Source: an uncultured bacterium
GTDB lineage: Bacteria > Cloacimonadota > Cloacimonadia > Cloacimonadales > Cloacimonadaceae
DNA length: 31,222 nt
Assembly: GCA_938009275.1 (NCBI GenBank)
Contig: CALLHY010000019.1
Coordinates: forward strand, 1 to 31,222
Reading direction: 5' to 3'
In this document: positions 1 through 6,847 of the stretch, in pieces
Position numbering within the stretch: the stretch's first letter is position 1
Layout of the letters: the number at the start of each line of letters is the position of its first letter
Position numbers and translations under genes: made by a program
The notes under the pieces: generated by a model
What the model was told of the DNA's origin: nothing
Seen by the model: the letters and a program-made list of their open reading frames with translations, nothing else
Databases searched by the model: none

Positions 1-54
1 ACGAGATCTTTGGCAATTGAAGATAAGGCTGGATTAAAAATGGGGGAATGCCAA
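1..54 (+). repeat. Left copy of a 54-bp inverted repeat found at both window ends
   Basis: Bases 1-54 are identical to the reverse complement of 31168-31221, and similarity stops abruptly at base 55. The unit carries TTGGCA near its outer end and TGCCAA at its inner end, so it has a short internal inverted repeat of its own. A TTGACA hexamer lies 13 bp beyond this copy, and one lies 11 bp beyond the other copy. The length is what a de Bruijn graph assembler with k about 55 leaves when a contig ends in a repeat node. It is therefore probably a multicopy sequence at an assembly break. Its biological role is unknown. Confidence 0.85.
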
Positions 55-124
55 TATGAGCTTTTTATTGACAAAAAAGCCTTCATTAAGCCACAAGTTC
101 AGAAACTAAGTTTGAGGATTTGTT

Positions 125-577
125 TTGAAAAGATATCTGTTCACACTGGCAATCGTTGCAGTTTGCAGCTTGTCTTTATTTGCTCAACCGGTTAAAAACC
201 CAACCCGGGCGGCGGTGTATTCTGCATTATTACCCGGTGGAGGGCAGCTATATAACCAGGCTTATGTAAAGGCAGGCATTGTTATCGGCGTACAGGCGTA
301 TTTAGTAGCCTCTGCCATAGCTCACGACAAGAAGGTGGAAGACTATCGCAAGCTGGCCTCACAGACCAACGATGTGTTTCTCCAGCAACATTATCAAAGT
401 AAGCAACAGGAGTATAAAGAGATGCGAACCAGTGACTTCTGGTGGATGGGCATCACGGCTGCTCTCTCGGTTCTGGATGCTTACGTGGATGCACATCTAT
501 CTGACTTTGATGCTAACAAAAAGAAGCTGCACTTGCTGTTTGAGGACGAGCAAGTGCTAATCCAATACAGATTTTAG
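125..577 (+). CDS. DUF5683-like small membrane protein
   Basis: This 150-residue exported or membrane protein begins at a TTG codon. That is the only start available after an in-frame TGA, and GAGGA sits 6 nt upstream of it. Residues 1-20 form a signal peptide or first membrane segment (K-R, a hydrophobic run, then FAQ). The motif PTRAAVYSALLPGGGQLYN (about 26-44) resembles the N-terminal signature of DUF5683 proteins of Bacteroidota and relatives. Further hydrophobic segments lie near residues 50-66 and 103-120, and the C-terminus is charged. The CAP-domain gene follows 9 nt later, probably on the same transcript. The function of the family is not established. The family call rests on the Pro-Gly-rich motif and the overall layout. 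Confidence 0.7.
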   Translation: MKRYLFTLAIVAVCSLSLFAQPVKNPTRAAVYSALLPGGGQLYNQAYVKAGIVIGVQAYLVASAIAHDKKVEDYRKLASQTNDVFLQQHYQSKQQEYKEMRTSDFWWMGITAALSVLDAYVDAHLSDFDANKKKLHLLFEDEQVLIQYRF

Positions 578-586
578 GGGAGAATC

Positions 587-1372
587 ATGCGAACAAGGCT
601 GCTGCTTATTTTGCTGTGTATAATTGCTTCTGCAAATCTTGTTGCCAATCAGATCAGTATTACTGAGTTTGAACATCTCATCTGGAAAAATACGAATAAC
701 GAACGCGCCAAAAACAATCTTCCGCCGCTGGTGTATGATGAAGGCCTGGCAGACATGGCACGACAGCACAGCCGCAATATGGTGGCATTTGGCTTTTTTG
801 ACCATACTGACCACCTTGGACAAAAGGTGGACGGAAGAAGAAGCAGGCTTTATCCGCAGTTGATTGTGTCCTCCATTGGTGAGAATCTAGCGCGTTTTTA
901 TAATACAGATGGCATCTACACACCGCAGGAGATTGTGACTGGTTGGATGAATTCACCTCTGCACCGTGAAAACATTCTGGATGCACGCTTTACCCATATC
1001 GGAATCGGGGTCATCAATTTTCAAGGCATGTTGCTTGCCACTCAGAATTTTGCCACACCCTTGGTTAAGCTAAAATGTAACTTACCCAAAAAGTTCAAAC
1101 GCAAGGGCAGGTATACGCTGGAATTCGAGTATATGTCACCTAACCCGCCAGCAAAGCTTGAGGCTCAGCTAAACTTCCCCGACAAAAGCATCCGCTATCA
1201 AGTGGCAAAAGACACCTTCACAGTCGGCTCAAAACCTATTAAGATTAACTGGATAGACAGCAAACGCTTTACTGTGGACATAGACTTTGTAAAGAGTAAG
1301 GGTAACTACGAGCTGGTATTTGGCTTCGGAGGCGGTTATTATCAAGAGGGTGTAAGCCTTAAGGTAAAGTAA
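587..1372 (+). CDS. Secreted CAP/SCP-domain protein
   Basis: This 261-residue protein has a signal peptide (about 1-21) followed by a CAP (SCP/PR-1/Tpx-1) domain at about residues 25-155. Visible landmarks are NNERAKNNLPPL, ARQHSRNM (His61), SSIGENLA (Glu99), WMNSPLHRENIL (His126) and FTHIGIG (His137). These are the positions that form the conserved His/Glu cavity of bacterial CAP proteins. The last 100 or so residues look beta-rich and match nothing I recognise. The ribosome site is AGGGGAGA just before the ATG. Bacterial CAP proteins are extracytoplasmic, and their biochemical role is mostly unknown. The 3' end overlaps the convergent exonuclease gene by 14 nt. Confidence 0.85.
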   Translation: MRTRLLLILLCIIASANLVANQISITEFEHLIWKNTNNERAKNNLPPLVYDEGLADMARQHSRNMVAFGFFDHTDHLGQKVDGRRSRLYPQLIVSSIGENLARFYNTDGIYTPQEIVTGWMNSPLHRENILDARFTHIGIGVINFQGMLLATQNFATPLVKLKCNLPKKFKRKGRYTLEFEYMSPNPPAKLEAQLNFPDKSIRYQVAKDTFTVGSKPIKINWIDSKRFTVDIDFVKSKGNYELVFGFGGGYYQEGVSLKVK

Positions 1373-2135
1373 GCTGCACCCACACCGGGCAATGGTCGGA
1401 GCCCTCGATGTCTTGCCGGATTCCCGCACCGCTGATGTATTGCAGCGCTTCTTCATTCACCCAAAAATAGTCTATTCTCCAGCCCACATTTCTTGCTCGT
1501 GCCCCAGCCCGATAGCTCCACCACGAGTATTCATCCGGGGAAGCATTGAACTTCCTGAAGGTATCTACCCAACCAAGCTCGCTAATCTTGTCCAGCCATG
1601 CCCGTTCTATTGGCAGAAAGCCGCTAAACTTTTCGTTTTCCTTTGGATTAGCAAGGTCAATAGGCTTGTGAGCGGTATTATAATCCCCCGCAACCAGCAC
1701 TATTTTACCTTCTTTGCGCTTGGCTTGCATCACCTCGAGGCATCTATCATAAAATCTTAGCTTATACGCGAGGCGCACTTCATCTTTTTGACCATTGGGG
1801 AAATAGATATTGAACAGCACAAATTGCTTAAACTCAAGGATGTTTATCCTTCCTTCGCAATCGAACTCATCCACCTGAAACTTGTCCGAAAAGCCTTGCG
1901 GAAGCATCTTGCTAAACACCGCTGTACCCGAATAACCTTTGCGCTGCGCATGCGACCAATATTGCAGATACTGCGGCAAGCGGTTTAGTTCATCGGGGAT
2001 TTGATGTTCTTGCAGCTTAGTTTCTTGTATGCCAATAATGTCCGGCTGTTCCCGCTCAAGCACCTCGAGAAAGCCTTTATTCATCACCGCGCGTAGCCCA
2101 TTCACATTCCACGACCAGATACTCAGCTTCAACAT
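1359..2135 (-). CDS. xth: Exodeoxyribonuclease III (AP endonuclease family)
   Basis: This 258-residue protein is the usual length for ExoIII/ExoA. It is a Mg2+-dependent 3'-5' exonuclease and AP endonuclease of base excision repair. Diagnostic motifs are WSWNVNGLRA (about 7-16), GIQETKL with metal-binding Glu38, VAGDYNTAHKPIDLANPKEN in the middle, and the C-terminal SDHCPVW with the catalytic Asp-His pair. It starts 27 nt downstream of the lipoprotein gene, with AGGAGA before its ATG, so the two probably form one transcript. Its 3' end overlaps the CAP gene tail to tail by 14 nt, and no terminator separates them. Confidence 0.95.
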   Translation of the reverse strand: MLKLSIWSWNVNGLRAVMNKGFLEVLEREQPDIIGIQETKLQEHQIPDELNRLPQYLQYWSHAQRKGYSGTAVFSKMLPQGFSDKFQVDEFDCEGRINILEFKQFVLFNIYFPNGQKDEVRLAYKLRFYDRCLEVMQAKRKEGKIVLVAGDYNTAHKPIDLANPKENEKFSGFLPIERAWLDKISELGWVDTFRKFNASPDEYSWWSYRAGARARNVGWRIDYFWVNEEALQYISGAGIRQDIEGSDHCPVWVQLTLP

Positions 2136-2162
2136 TATCTCCTGTGTTAACCGGCTACAAGA

Positions 2163-2789
2163 TCAATATGTAACAGTAATTATATGGCTTTCTTTATCTG
2201 CCCATTCGTCATCCAAATGAAAGTCCCAGATAAGTTCTTTTTGCTTGTTCAGGCCTTCATACACGGGATTTACATTCTTTGCTGCCGAGGGAAGATTAAG
2301 CTTAATCTTCATGTTCATATCGAGGAAGCTGAGGTATTCCTGAAGCTGATTTTCGGTATCGATGGTAAGTTTCATTGCGTCTATGGTTAGTTCCTTATCT
2401 TTACCCTTTCTGGCGATGCTGATGCCATCTTCATAATCCGGAATAATCACCTTTTGCAGGGTTTGAACATTATTAAAGCTAAAGTCGATGAAATAAGTAA
2501 CCACAACCTCAGTTTCTGTTTGATCTATCTTATAGTCATAGCCAATCAGTTCTGCACCCTCAGTTTCTTCTATCAACTGTGCCATTTCGCTGTAGCTGTT
2601 ATCGTTGGTAATGGTATCTTCGATGTCCATGGTGCCTTCCATCTTGGGCAGGCTTACCGATGTTTCAATTCTCGCCTTACCCGAATCATCCGCATTCAGC
2701 CATATCTCATAGCTCATATCGAACTTACACGCACCCAAGAGTGCCAATACAAATATCATAAGTAACTTGCTAAGTGTTGATGCTTTCAC
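2163..2789 (-). CDS. Predicted lipoprotein of unknown function
   Basis: I choose the GTG at 2789 as the start because GGAGG sits 4 nt upstream and it gives a compact type II signal peptide ending in the lipobox LLGAC. An upstream in-frame ATG at 2816 would add nine residues and has no clear ribosome site. The mature part (about 190 residues) is acidic and looks largely beta-stranded, with segments such as DSGKARIETSVSLPKMEG. It has no catalytic motif I recognise. It may be related to LppM-like lipoproteins, but I cannot confirm that. The likely cell location is the periplasmic face of a membrane. It precedes xth by 27 nt on the same strand. Confidence 0.75.
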   Translation of the reverse strand: MKASTLSKLLMIFVLALLGACKFDMSYEIWLNADDSGKARIETSVSLPKMEGTMDIEDTITNDNSYSEMAQLIEETEGAELIGYDYKIDQTETEVVVTYFIDFSFNNVQTLQKVIIPDYEDGISIARKGKDKELTIDAMKLTIDTENQLQEYLSFLDMNMKIKLNLPSAAKNVNPVYEGLNKQKELIWDFHLDDEWADKESHIITVTY

Positions 2790-2819
2790 TGTTCCTCCCG
2801 AAACCGTTTTTATCATGCG

Positions 2820-3080
2820 TTTTATACTCGCAGCCGAGCTTGGATTATGTCAACATCTTTTTTCGCTACTGCCACGCGCCATGCCGCTGCCGTCCCGCAA
2901 TAAGGGGGCGCAAAGCGGTTACTCGTGCTTGCCAGGCAGCATCCCAACAGCAAGGCAACTTAATCCACCCGCGCTTAGTGGAACACATTCATGCACATGC
3001 AGTTATCCACAGTGAGTGTTACTGGTCGCTGAATCCGATTCAGCACCGCGGCTAAGCTATAACCCCTTTTTTTTTCCTTC
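2820..3080. other. GC-rich gene-free segment with hairpins, possible structured RNA
   Basis: No coding frame here has a credible product. Bases about 2868-2960 are distinctly GC-rich compared with the AT-rich spacers around them. On the plus strand a hairpin, GCTGAATC-C-GATTCAGC (3028-3044), extends outwards through GGT/ACC. It is followed by a run of nine or more T from 3066. The short complementary blocks near 2928-2962 (TTGCC/GGCAA) could also pair. The layout would suit a small RNA or leader that ends at the T run, but I match it to no known RNA family. The lipoprotein gene promoter must also lie at the left end of this segment, and a TTGACA on the minus strand near 2848 is a weak candidate. 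Confidence 0.35.
3003..3011 (+). promoter_or_regulatory. Single perfect DnaA-box-like 9-mer
   Basis: TTATCCACA matches the Escherichia coli DnaA-box consensus exactly. It stands alone in the GC-rich spacer. I see no cluster of boxes and no adjacent dnaA or dnaN, so an origin is not supported. It may be a titration site, a regulatory site or chance. Confidence 0.25.
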
Positions 3081-3108
3081 AGCTATCCTATAGCTTTCCT
3101 ATAGTTCC

Positions 3109-3174
3109 CTCTCACGACCCTCTCACGACACTCTCGCGACCCTCTCAGTTAGTGAGAGGGTCGTGAGAGGGTCG
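3109..3174. repeat. 11-bp array: four direct units then two inverted units, forming a long hairpin
   Basis: Six consecutive 11-mers fill this stretch. They are CTCTCACGACC, CTCTCACGACA, CTCTCGCGACC and the partly matching CTCTCAGTTAG, then TGAGAGGGTCG twice. The inverted units pair with the direct ones to give a stem of about 24 bp around a short GTTAG loop. Flanking sequence extends the palindrome imperfectly: CTATCC and CTATAG blocks at about 3084-3104 face CTATAG and GGATAG blocks at about 3195-3217. There is no T run, so it is not a typical terminator. Confidence 0.85.
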
Positions 3175-3324
3175 CCATACGGTGAAGAAGATAAGCTATA
3201 GGTAATCAGTAGGATAGAAGAAAGTTTGGTGAATGTGAAAATAATTCGGGGTAGTTGCAACATATTTGAGGGTATTTGCACCCATTAGTATAGTAGAGGG
3301 GGGATGTGAATGTGTAAAGAGGTG

Positions 3325-3379
3325 ATGGTGTGATGATGGTGTGGGGATGGTGTGAGAATGGTGTGGGGATGGTGTGGTA
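3325..3379 (+). repeat. Five-unit 11-bp tandem repeat, G-rich
   Basis: Five exact-length units begin ATGGTGTG and end ATG, GGG, AGA, GGG and GTA. The plus strand is almost free of C and rich in short G runs. Just upstream, the related words GGGTAGTTGCA (3249) and GGGTATTTGCA (3270) lie 21 bp apart. No protein is plausible in this stretch. The array lies about 400 bp upstream of the acyl-CoA dehydrogenase start. Confidence 0.9.
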
Positions 3380-3418
3380 TTTTAGTGTTGATAGAGTGAC
3401 GTTTGTGTTTATTTGTAA

Positions 3419-3599
3419 GGGCTGGATTCCCGCCTTCGCGGGAACGACAGGAGAAAAAGACGGGAACGACAGATGGGGGATGCGGGAACGGCAGAAAAGG
3501 GTAACGGGAACGACAGAAAAGGAGAACGAGAACGACATTCATACATAACTCACATATATCCTTAGCTTTGTCGTTCCCGCGGAGGCGGGAATCCAGCCC
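3419..3599. repeat. Pair of inverted 30-bp repeats of the 'VIPAKAGIQ' REP-like type
   Basis: Bases 3419-3448 and 3570-3599 are inverted copies of each other with 29 of 30 positions matching. Each arm contains its own small hairpin (TTCCCGC-CTTC-GCGGGAA in the left arm). On the minus strand the left arm reads VVPAKAGIQ, the well-known spurious peptide produced by a palindromic repeat spread through many bacterial genomes. I therefore treat the open frames across this stretch as non-coding. The 121-bp space between the arms holds the 22-bp array. Confidence 0.8.
3440..3549 (+). repeat. Five-unit 22-bp tandem array, with more units in phase at 3638-3703
   Basis: The word GGGAACGACAG or a close variant starts at 3440, 3462, 3484, 3506 and 3528, exactly 22 bp apart. 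The other 11 bases of each unit are purine-rich and variable. Three more units occur at 3638, 3660 and 3682, and they keep the same 22-bp phase across the 88-bp gap (4 x 22). The first unit begins inside the left arm of the 30-bp inverted repeat. The spacers are too short and too similar for a CRISPR array. Confidence 0.85.
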
Positions 3600-3715
3600 A
3601 CAAAACCAGATAAACATATGAATAAGTATAGAACAACATGAGCGACAGAAGAACATAGCGGGAAATTCAGTAAAGGATAACGGGAACGACAGGAGACCCG
3701 TTTATAAAAAAGAGA

Positions 3716-3740
3716 TTGACACATAAGCAGCATATATACT
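3716..3740 (+). promoter_or_regulatory. Candidate promoter of the acyl-CoA dehydrogenase operon
   Basis: TTGACA at 3716 is followed by an AT-rich stretch, but no -10 hexamer sits at ideal spacing. Read one base later, TGACAC-ATAAG-CAGCA has the sigma-54 layout with GA in place of the invariant GG. It closely resembles the C10 peptidase promoter TGGCACATAAGTTGCA. Which sigma factor is used cannot be decided from sequence. Confidence 0.35.
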
Positions 3741-3784
3741 AACATGCCACTCGTAAAAACGTATGAAATAAGAGGAGATACAAT

Positions 3785-4930
3785 ATGAACTACTTTTTAA
3801 CCGAAGATCAACTGGAAATGCAGGAACTGGCGAGAAGAATCGCCGTGGAAAAAATGAAGCCACTGTCTGAGCATTACGACCAGGAAGGCATTTTCCCTTG
3901 GGATATAGTAGAGATAATGAAGCAGAGCGATTTATTCTCCATCCTTATACCCGAAGAGTATGACGGCATCAGCGGCAAGGTGGTGGACTTAGCCATCGTT
4001 ACCGAAGAGCTGTGTGCAGTGGATGCGGGAATCGCACTTGCCTTTGGCGCGACCGGGCTGGGCATGTACCCCATTCTGATAGCGGGAAATGAGGAACAAA
4101 AGAAGAAGTATTTAAGCCAAATAGCGGCAGGTGAACAGCTTGCGGCATTTGCCCTCACCGAAGCCAATGCCGGAAGTGATGCGGGAGCCATAGAAACCAC
4201 TGCCCGCAAGGAAGGCGACACATACGTGTTAAACGGCACCAAGCAGTGGATAACCAACGGCGGCGAAGCAGGCATCTATACAGTATTCGCTATGACCGAC
4301 AGAAGCAAAGGGGCGCGTGGTTGCTCCTGCTTTATAGTAGAAAAAGGCACACCCGGCTTCAGCTTTGGCAAAAAAGAGAATAAAATGGGCATACGCGCAT
4401 CAGCCACCCGTGAACTTATCTTTGAAGACTGCGTAATCCCCGCGGAAAACCTCTTGGGACGCGAAGGCACAGGCTTTATAACCGCTATGAAGGTTTTTGA
4501 CAAATCCCGCCCGATGGTTGGCGCACAGGCAGTTGGCATAGCGCGCGGAGCTTTTGAATGCGCTGCCAAGTATTCACAGGAACGGGTGCAATTCGGCAAG
4601 CCTATCTCCAGCTTTCAAATAATCCAATTTATGTTAGCGGATATGGCAACTCAGATTGAAGCAGCCCGCGCCTTGGTGATGCAAACAGCAAAAATGGTGG
4701 ATGCAGGCATAAAGAATTACTCCAAAGAAAGCGCTATGTGCAAATACTTTGCTTCCGACGTAGCCATGAAAGTAACCACTGATGCGGTGCAAATACTCGG
4801 CGGATATGGATATATGAAGGAATACCCAGTAGAAAAGATGATGCGTGATGCGAAAATCCTTCAGATATATGAAGGAACCAACCAGATTCAACGTAGCATA
4901 GTGGCTGCAAACATCCTGAAGGAATTCTAA
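3785..4930 (+). CDS. Acyl-CoA dehydrogenase, short-chain type
   Basis: This 381-residue FAD enzyme oxidises acyl-CoA to trans-2-enoyl-CoA, or runs in reverse as in butyryl-CoA dehydrogenase. Landmarks are the helical N-terminal domain (about 1-115), AFALTEANAGSDAG (about 122-135) and WITNGG, which contact FAD and substrate. A middle beta domain follows, then ERVQFGKPISSFQ and the C-terminal YEGTNQIQ with the catalytic glutamate at about position 363. The length is standard. AGAGGAGA precedes the ATG. The PAS gene starts inside its stop codon (TAATG). No electron-transfer flavoprotein genes lie beside it. The chain length of the substrate cannot be read from sequence. The resemblance is to bacterial short-chain enzymes of amino-acid or butyrate metabolism. 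Confidence 0.93.
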   Translation: MNYFLTEDQLEMQELARRIAVEKMKPLSEHYDQEGIFPWDIVEIMKQSDLFSILIPEEYDGISGKVVDLAIVTEELCAVDAGIALAFGATGLGMYPILIAGNEEQKKKYLSQIAAGEQLAAFALTEANAGSDAGAIETTARKEGDTYVLNGTKQWITNGGEAGIYTVFAMTDRSKGARGCSCFIVEKGTPGFSFGKKENKMGIRASATRELIFEDCVIPAENLLGREGTGFITAMKVFDKSRPMVGAQAVGIARGAFECAAKYSQERVQFGKPISSFQIIQFMLADMATQIEAARALVMQTAKMVDAGIKNYSKESAMCKYFASDVAMKVTTDAVQILGGYGYMKEYPVEKMMRDAKILQIYEGTNQIQRSIVAANILKEF

Positions 4931-5265
4931 TGCACGAATGGATTAAGGAATTTCCCGCCGCGATAACCGTTTGCGATGCGGATGGAATAATTATCGAAAT
5001 GAATGAGCGCGCCATAGAAACCTTCAAGGGGGATGGCGGTGCGGAATTGATAGGTAAAAACCTGTATGACTATCACCCGGAGCACTGTAATGTGATAATC
5101 CGTAATATGCTGGCAACAGGACAACCGCATTCCTACACCATCCAAAAAGGCGAGATCAAGAAGCTTATTTATCAACAGCCGTGGTTTAGAGACGGCAAGG
5201 TAGCGGGACTGGTAGAGATGTCCTTTGTGCTGCCAGTGGACATGCCGCATTATGTCCGCAGCTAA
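4930..5265 (+). CDS. Stand-alone PAS-domain protein
   Basis: This 111-residue protein consists of little more than one PAS fold. AAITVCDADGIIIEMNERAI (about 10-29) is the typical first two strands and helix. GKNLYDYHPE is the central helix region, and VAGLVEMSFVLP the final strands. There is no kinase, cyclase or helix-turn-helix, so it can only act by binding a ligand or partner. Its ATG overlaps the acyl-CoA dehydrogenase stop by one base, and it overlaps queH by 14 nt. It is therefore translated with a metabolic enzyme rather than with a signalling gene. The ligand is unknown. Confidence 0.8.
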   Translation: MHEWIKEFPAAITVCDADGIIIEMNERAIETFKGDGGAELIGKNLYDYHPEHCNVIIRNMLATGQPHSYTIQKGEIKKLIYQQPWFRDGKVAGLVEMSFVLPVDMPHYVRS

Positions 5266-5788
5266 GATATTGGTGCACACTTGTTGTGCACCTTGCTTTA
5301 TAGCCCCATATAACAAGCTGAAAGCAGAGGGTAAGGAAGTGGGTGCGTATTGGTTTAATCCCAATATACACCCTCTGCTGGAATACCAGAAGCGGCGCAA
5401 TACTCTGCGTGAGTTCTGCGAAAAGGAAAGCATAGCCTATATAGAGGAAAACCGCTATGGCTTGGTGCCGTTTTTGCTGGAAACGCTAAAAGACATCTCG
5501 TTGCGCTGTGAATACTGCTATGAAGTGCGCCTGGACATGGTTGCCAAAGCCGCATTGATGAATGGATTTGAGGCTTTTAGCACAACCTTGCTGTATAGTA
5601 AATACCAAAAGCATGAGCTGATAATTCATACGGCTAAGACTATGGCAGATAAGTATGGCATAGAGTTTTACTATGAGGACTGGCGTAGCTTGTGGCAAGA
5701 AGGCATACGGCTTTCCAAACAGGAAGGCATGTATAGACAGCAGTATTGCGGCTGTATATTTAGCGAAGAGGAAAGGTATAGTGAGTAA
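5252..5788 (+). CDS. queH: Epoxyqueuosine reductase QueH
   Basis: QueH (old DUF208) reduces epoxyqueuosine to queuosine in the last step of tRNA wobble-base modification. It is a non-homologous replacement for QueG. I take the ATG at 5252, giving 178 residues, because the characteristic LVHTCCAPC follows at once; an upstream in-frame ATG at 5225 would add nine unlikely residues. The expected cysteines are present: Cys11, Cys12 and Cys15 in HTCCAPC, Cys86 and Cys89 in CEYC, and Cys166 and Cys168 in QQYCGC. These provide the iron-sulfur/metal ligands and a redox pair in the family. FNPNIHP and YSKYQKHE are also family-typical. It overlaps the next gene by 8 nt. Confidence 0.93.
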   Translation: MSAAKILVHTCCAPCFIAPYNKLKAEGKEVGAYWFNPNIHPLLEYQKRRNTLREFCEKESIAYIEENRYGLVPFLLETLKDISLRCEYCYEVRLDMVAKAALMNGFEAFSTTLLYSKYQKHELIIHTAKTMADKYGIEFYYEDWRSLWQEGIRLSKQEGMYRQQYCGCIFSEEERYSE

Positions 5789-6707
5789 ATATAAACAGAT
5801 AGACCTTAGCGGACTGAAAACGTATTCGGTGAAAGCTCGCTATAGCAAGGTGGCAACCATGGACTTTGCCAAAGCGGGGAAGGTGGATACCTCAAGCTTT
5901 TTAGCATGTTTGCCGGATATACTCTGCGCTGCCGACCTGAAAGCACTGATAGCAAGCTGCAAGAACGCCAAAGCCATGGGTAAACCGATAATCATCGGGC
6001 TGGGTGGACACGTGATAAAATGCGGTTTGGCACCACTGATAATAGAGCTGATGGAAGCTGGCTACGTTGGTGCCTTGGTTACCAATGGCTCTGTGGCGAT
6101 TCATGACTATGAACTGGCACATTTCGGGCAGACCTCGGAAGACGTGGCAAAAGCCCTGGCAGATGGTTCATTTGGCATGGCAGAAGAAACCTCCAGAGGG
6201 ATTAATGAAGCAATAAAAAAGGGGTATCAGCATCAGCTTGGACTAGGCGAAGCTCTCGGGAAGGAAATAGGGGAGAAGGCGGAAAATGCTGGGCTGTCAC
6301 TACTGGCTTCGGCTTATCGTCTTGGCATACCGCTATGTGTGCAGGTGGCAATTGGTACGGACATTATACACCAAAGCCCGCATGCAGACGGGGCGGCTAT
6401 CGGCGATTGCTCTATGAGGGATTTCCGCATCTTCTGCCAGCAGGTGTCGCGCCTGGATGAGGGCGGGGTTTTTCTTAATCTTGGCTCTGCGGTTATCATA
6501 CCCGAGGTGTTTCTAAAGGCTTTAACCGTTGCCCGCAACATCTATGGCAGCGTAAAGAACTTCCATACCGCGGTGTTTGATATGAATATGCACTACCGCG
6601 CCAGGGTGAACGTGATGCAACGGCCAGTGGAAACAGGTGGTAAAGGCTACTATTTTATTGGTCATCATGAGATAATGATTCCGCTACTAATAAAATCACT
6701 ATTATAG
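5781..6707 (+). CDS. Deoxyhypusine-synthase-like protein
   Basis: I choose the GTG at 5781 (308 residues). GAGG/AAAGG lies just upstream, and homology-like sequence starts soon after. A longer frame from 5673 would lie almost wholly inside queH. The NAD-binding-type signature IIIGLGGHVIKCGLAPLIIELM (about 80-101), ALVTNGSVAIHDYEL, HFGQTSEDV and the C-terminal GHHEIMIPLL place it in the deoxyhypusine synthase fold family (PF01916) as found in bacteria. The lysine that carries the reaction intermediate in human DHS (Lys329, in a WGK motif) is not evident. The matching region reads HYRARVNVMQRPV. Hypusination of eIF5A is therefore unlikely. The true substrate is unknown. It ends the operon before a strong terminator. 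Confidence 0.8.
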   Translation: MSKYKQIDLSGLKTYSVKARYSKVATMDFAKAGKVDTSSFLACLPDILCAADLKALIASCKNAKAMGKPIIIGLGGHVIKCGLAPLIIELMEAGYVGALVTNGSVAIHDYELAHFGQTSEDVAKALADGSFGMAEETSRGINEAIKKGYQHQLGLGEALGKEIGEKAENAGLSLLASAYRLGIPLCVQVAIGTDIIHQSPHADGAAIGDCSMRDFRIFCQQVSRLDEGGVFLNLGSAVIIPEVFLKALTVARNIYGSVKNFHTAVFDMNMHYRARVNVMQRPVETGGKGYYFIGHHEIMIPLLIKSLL

Positions 6708-6728
6708 ACATTGCTGTGTAACAACCTG

Positions 6729-6756
6729 GGCGGATTTGCAAATCCGCCTTTTTTTT
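6729..6756 (+). terminator. Rho-independent terminator of the acyl-CoA dehydrogenase operon
   Basis: A perfect 20-bp palindrome, GGCGGATTTGCAAATCCGCC, is followed directly by eight T. It starts 21 nt after the stop of the deoxyhypusine-synthase-like gene. Confidence 0.95.
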
Positions 6757-6767
6757 GGTTATTAGAG

Positions 6768-6802
6768 AAAAAAAGAAAAACCCTCACCGGGGATGGTAAG
6801 GG
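6768..6802 (-). terminator. Rho-independent terminator of the PDZ protein gene
   Basis: Read on the minus strand, CCCTTACC pairs with GGTGAGGG (one G-T pair) around a short loop. A run of T broken by one C follows. It lies about 45 nt beyond the stop at 6848 and stands back to back with the plus-strand terminator. Confidence 0.85.
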
Positions 6803-6847
6803 CTTTTCGCAGGATGTTTAGGGGGATTGCTTTTGGGAAAATATATC

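Noticed and set aside
10..195. Short open frame reading through the left 54-bp repeat
   Set aside because: It has no ribosome site, overlaps the better-supported 125-577 gene in another frame, and its start lies in the repeat.
3440..3703. Regularly spaced GGGAACGACAG words as a CRISPR array
   Set aside because: The period is 22 bp with 11-bp purine-rich variable parts, far too short for CRISPR repeat plus spacer, and there are no cas genes.
3206..3745. Open frames of 60-120 codons on both strands across the repeat region
   Set aside because: They are translations of the palindromic and tandem repeats (VVPAKAGIQ-type peptides), lack ribosome sites and overlap each other in several frames.
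2790..3784. Replication origin in the long spacer with a perfect DnaA box, hairpins and tandem repeats
   Set aside because: Only one box is present, no box cluster or dnaA/dnaN/gyr context is seen, and the tandem arrays are not DnaA-box-like.
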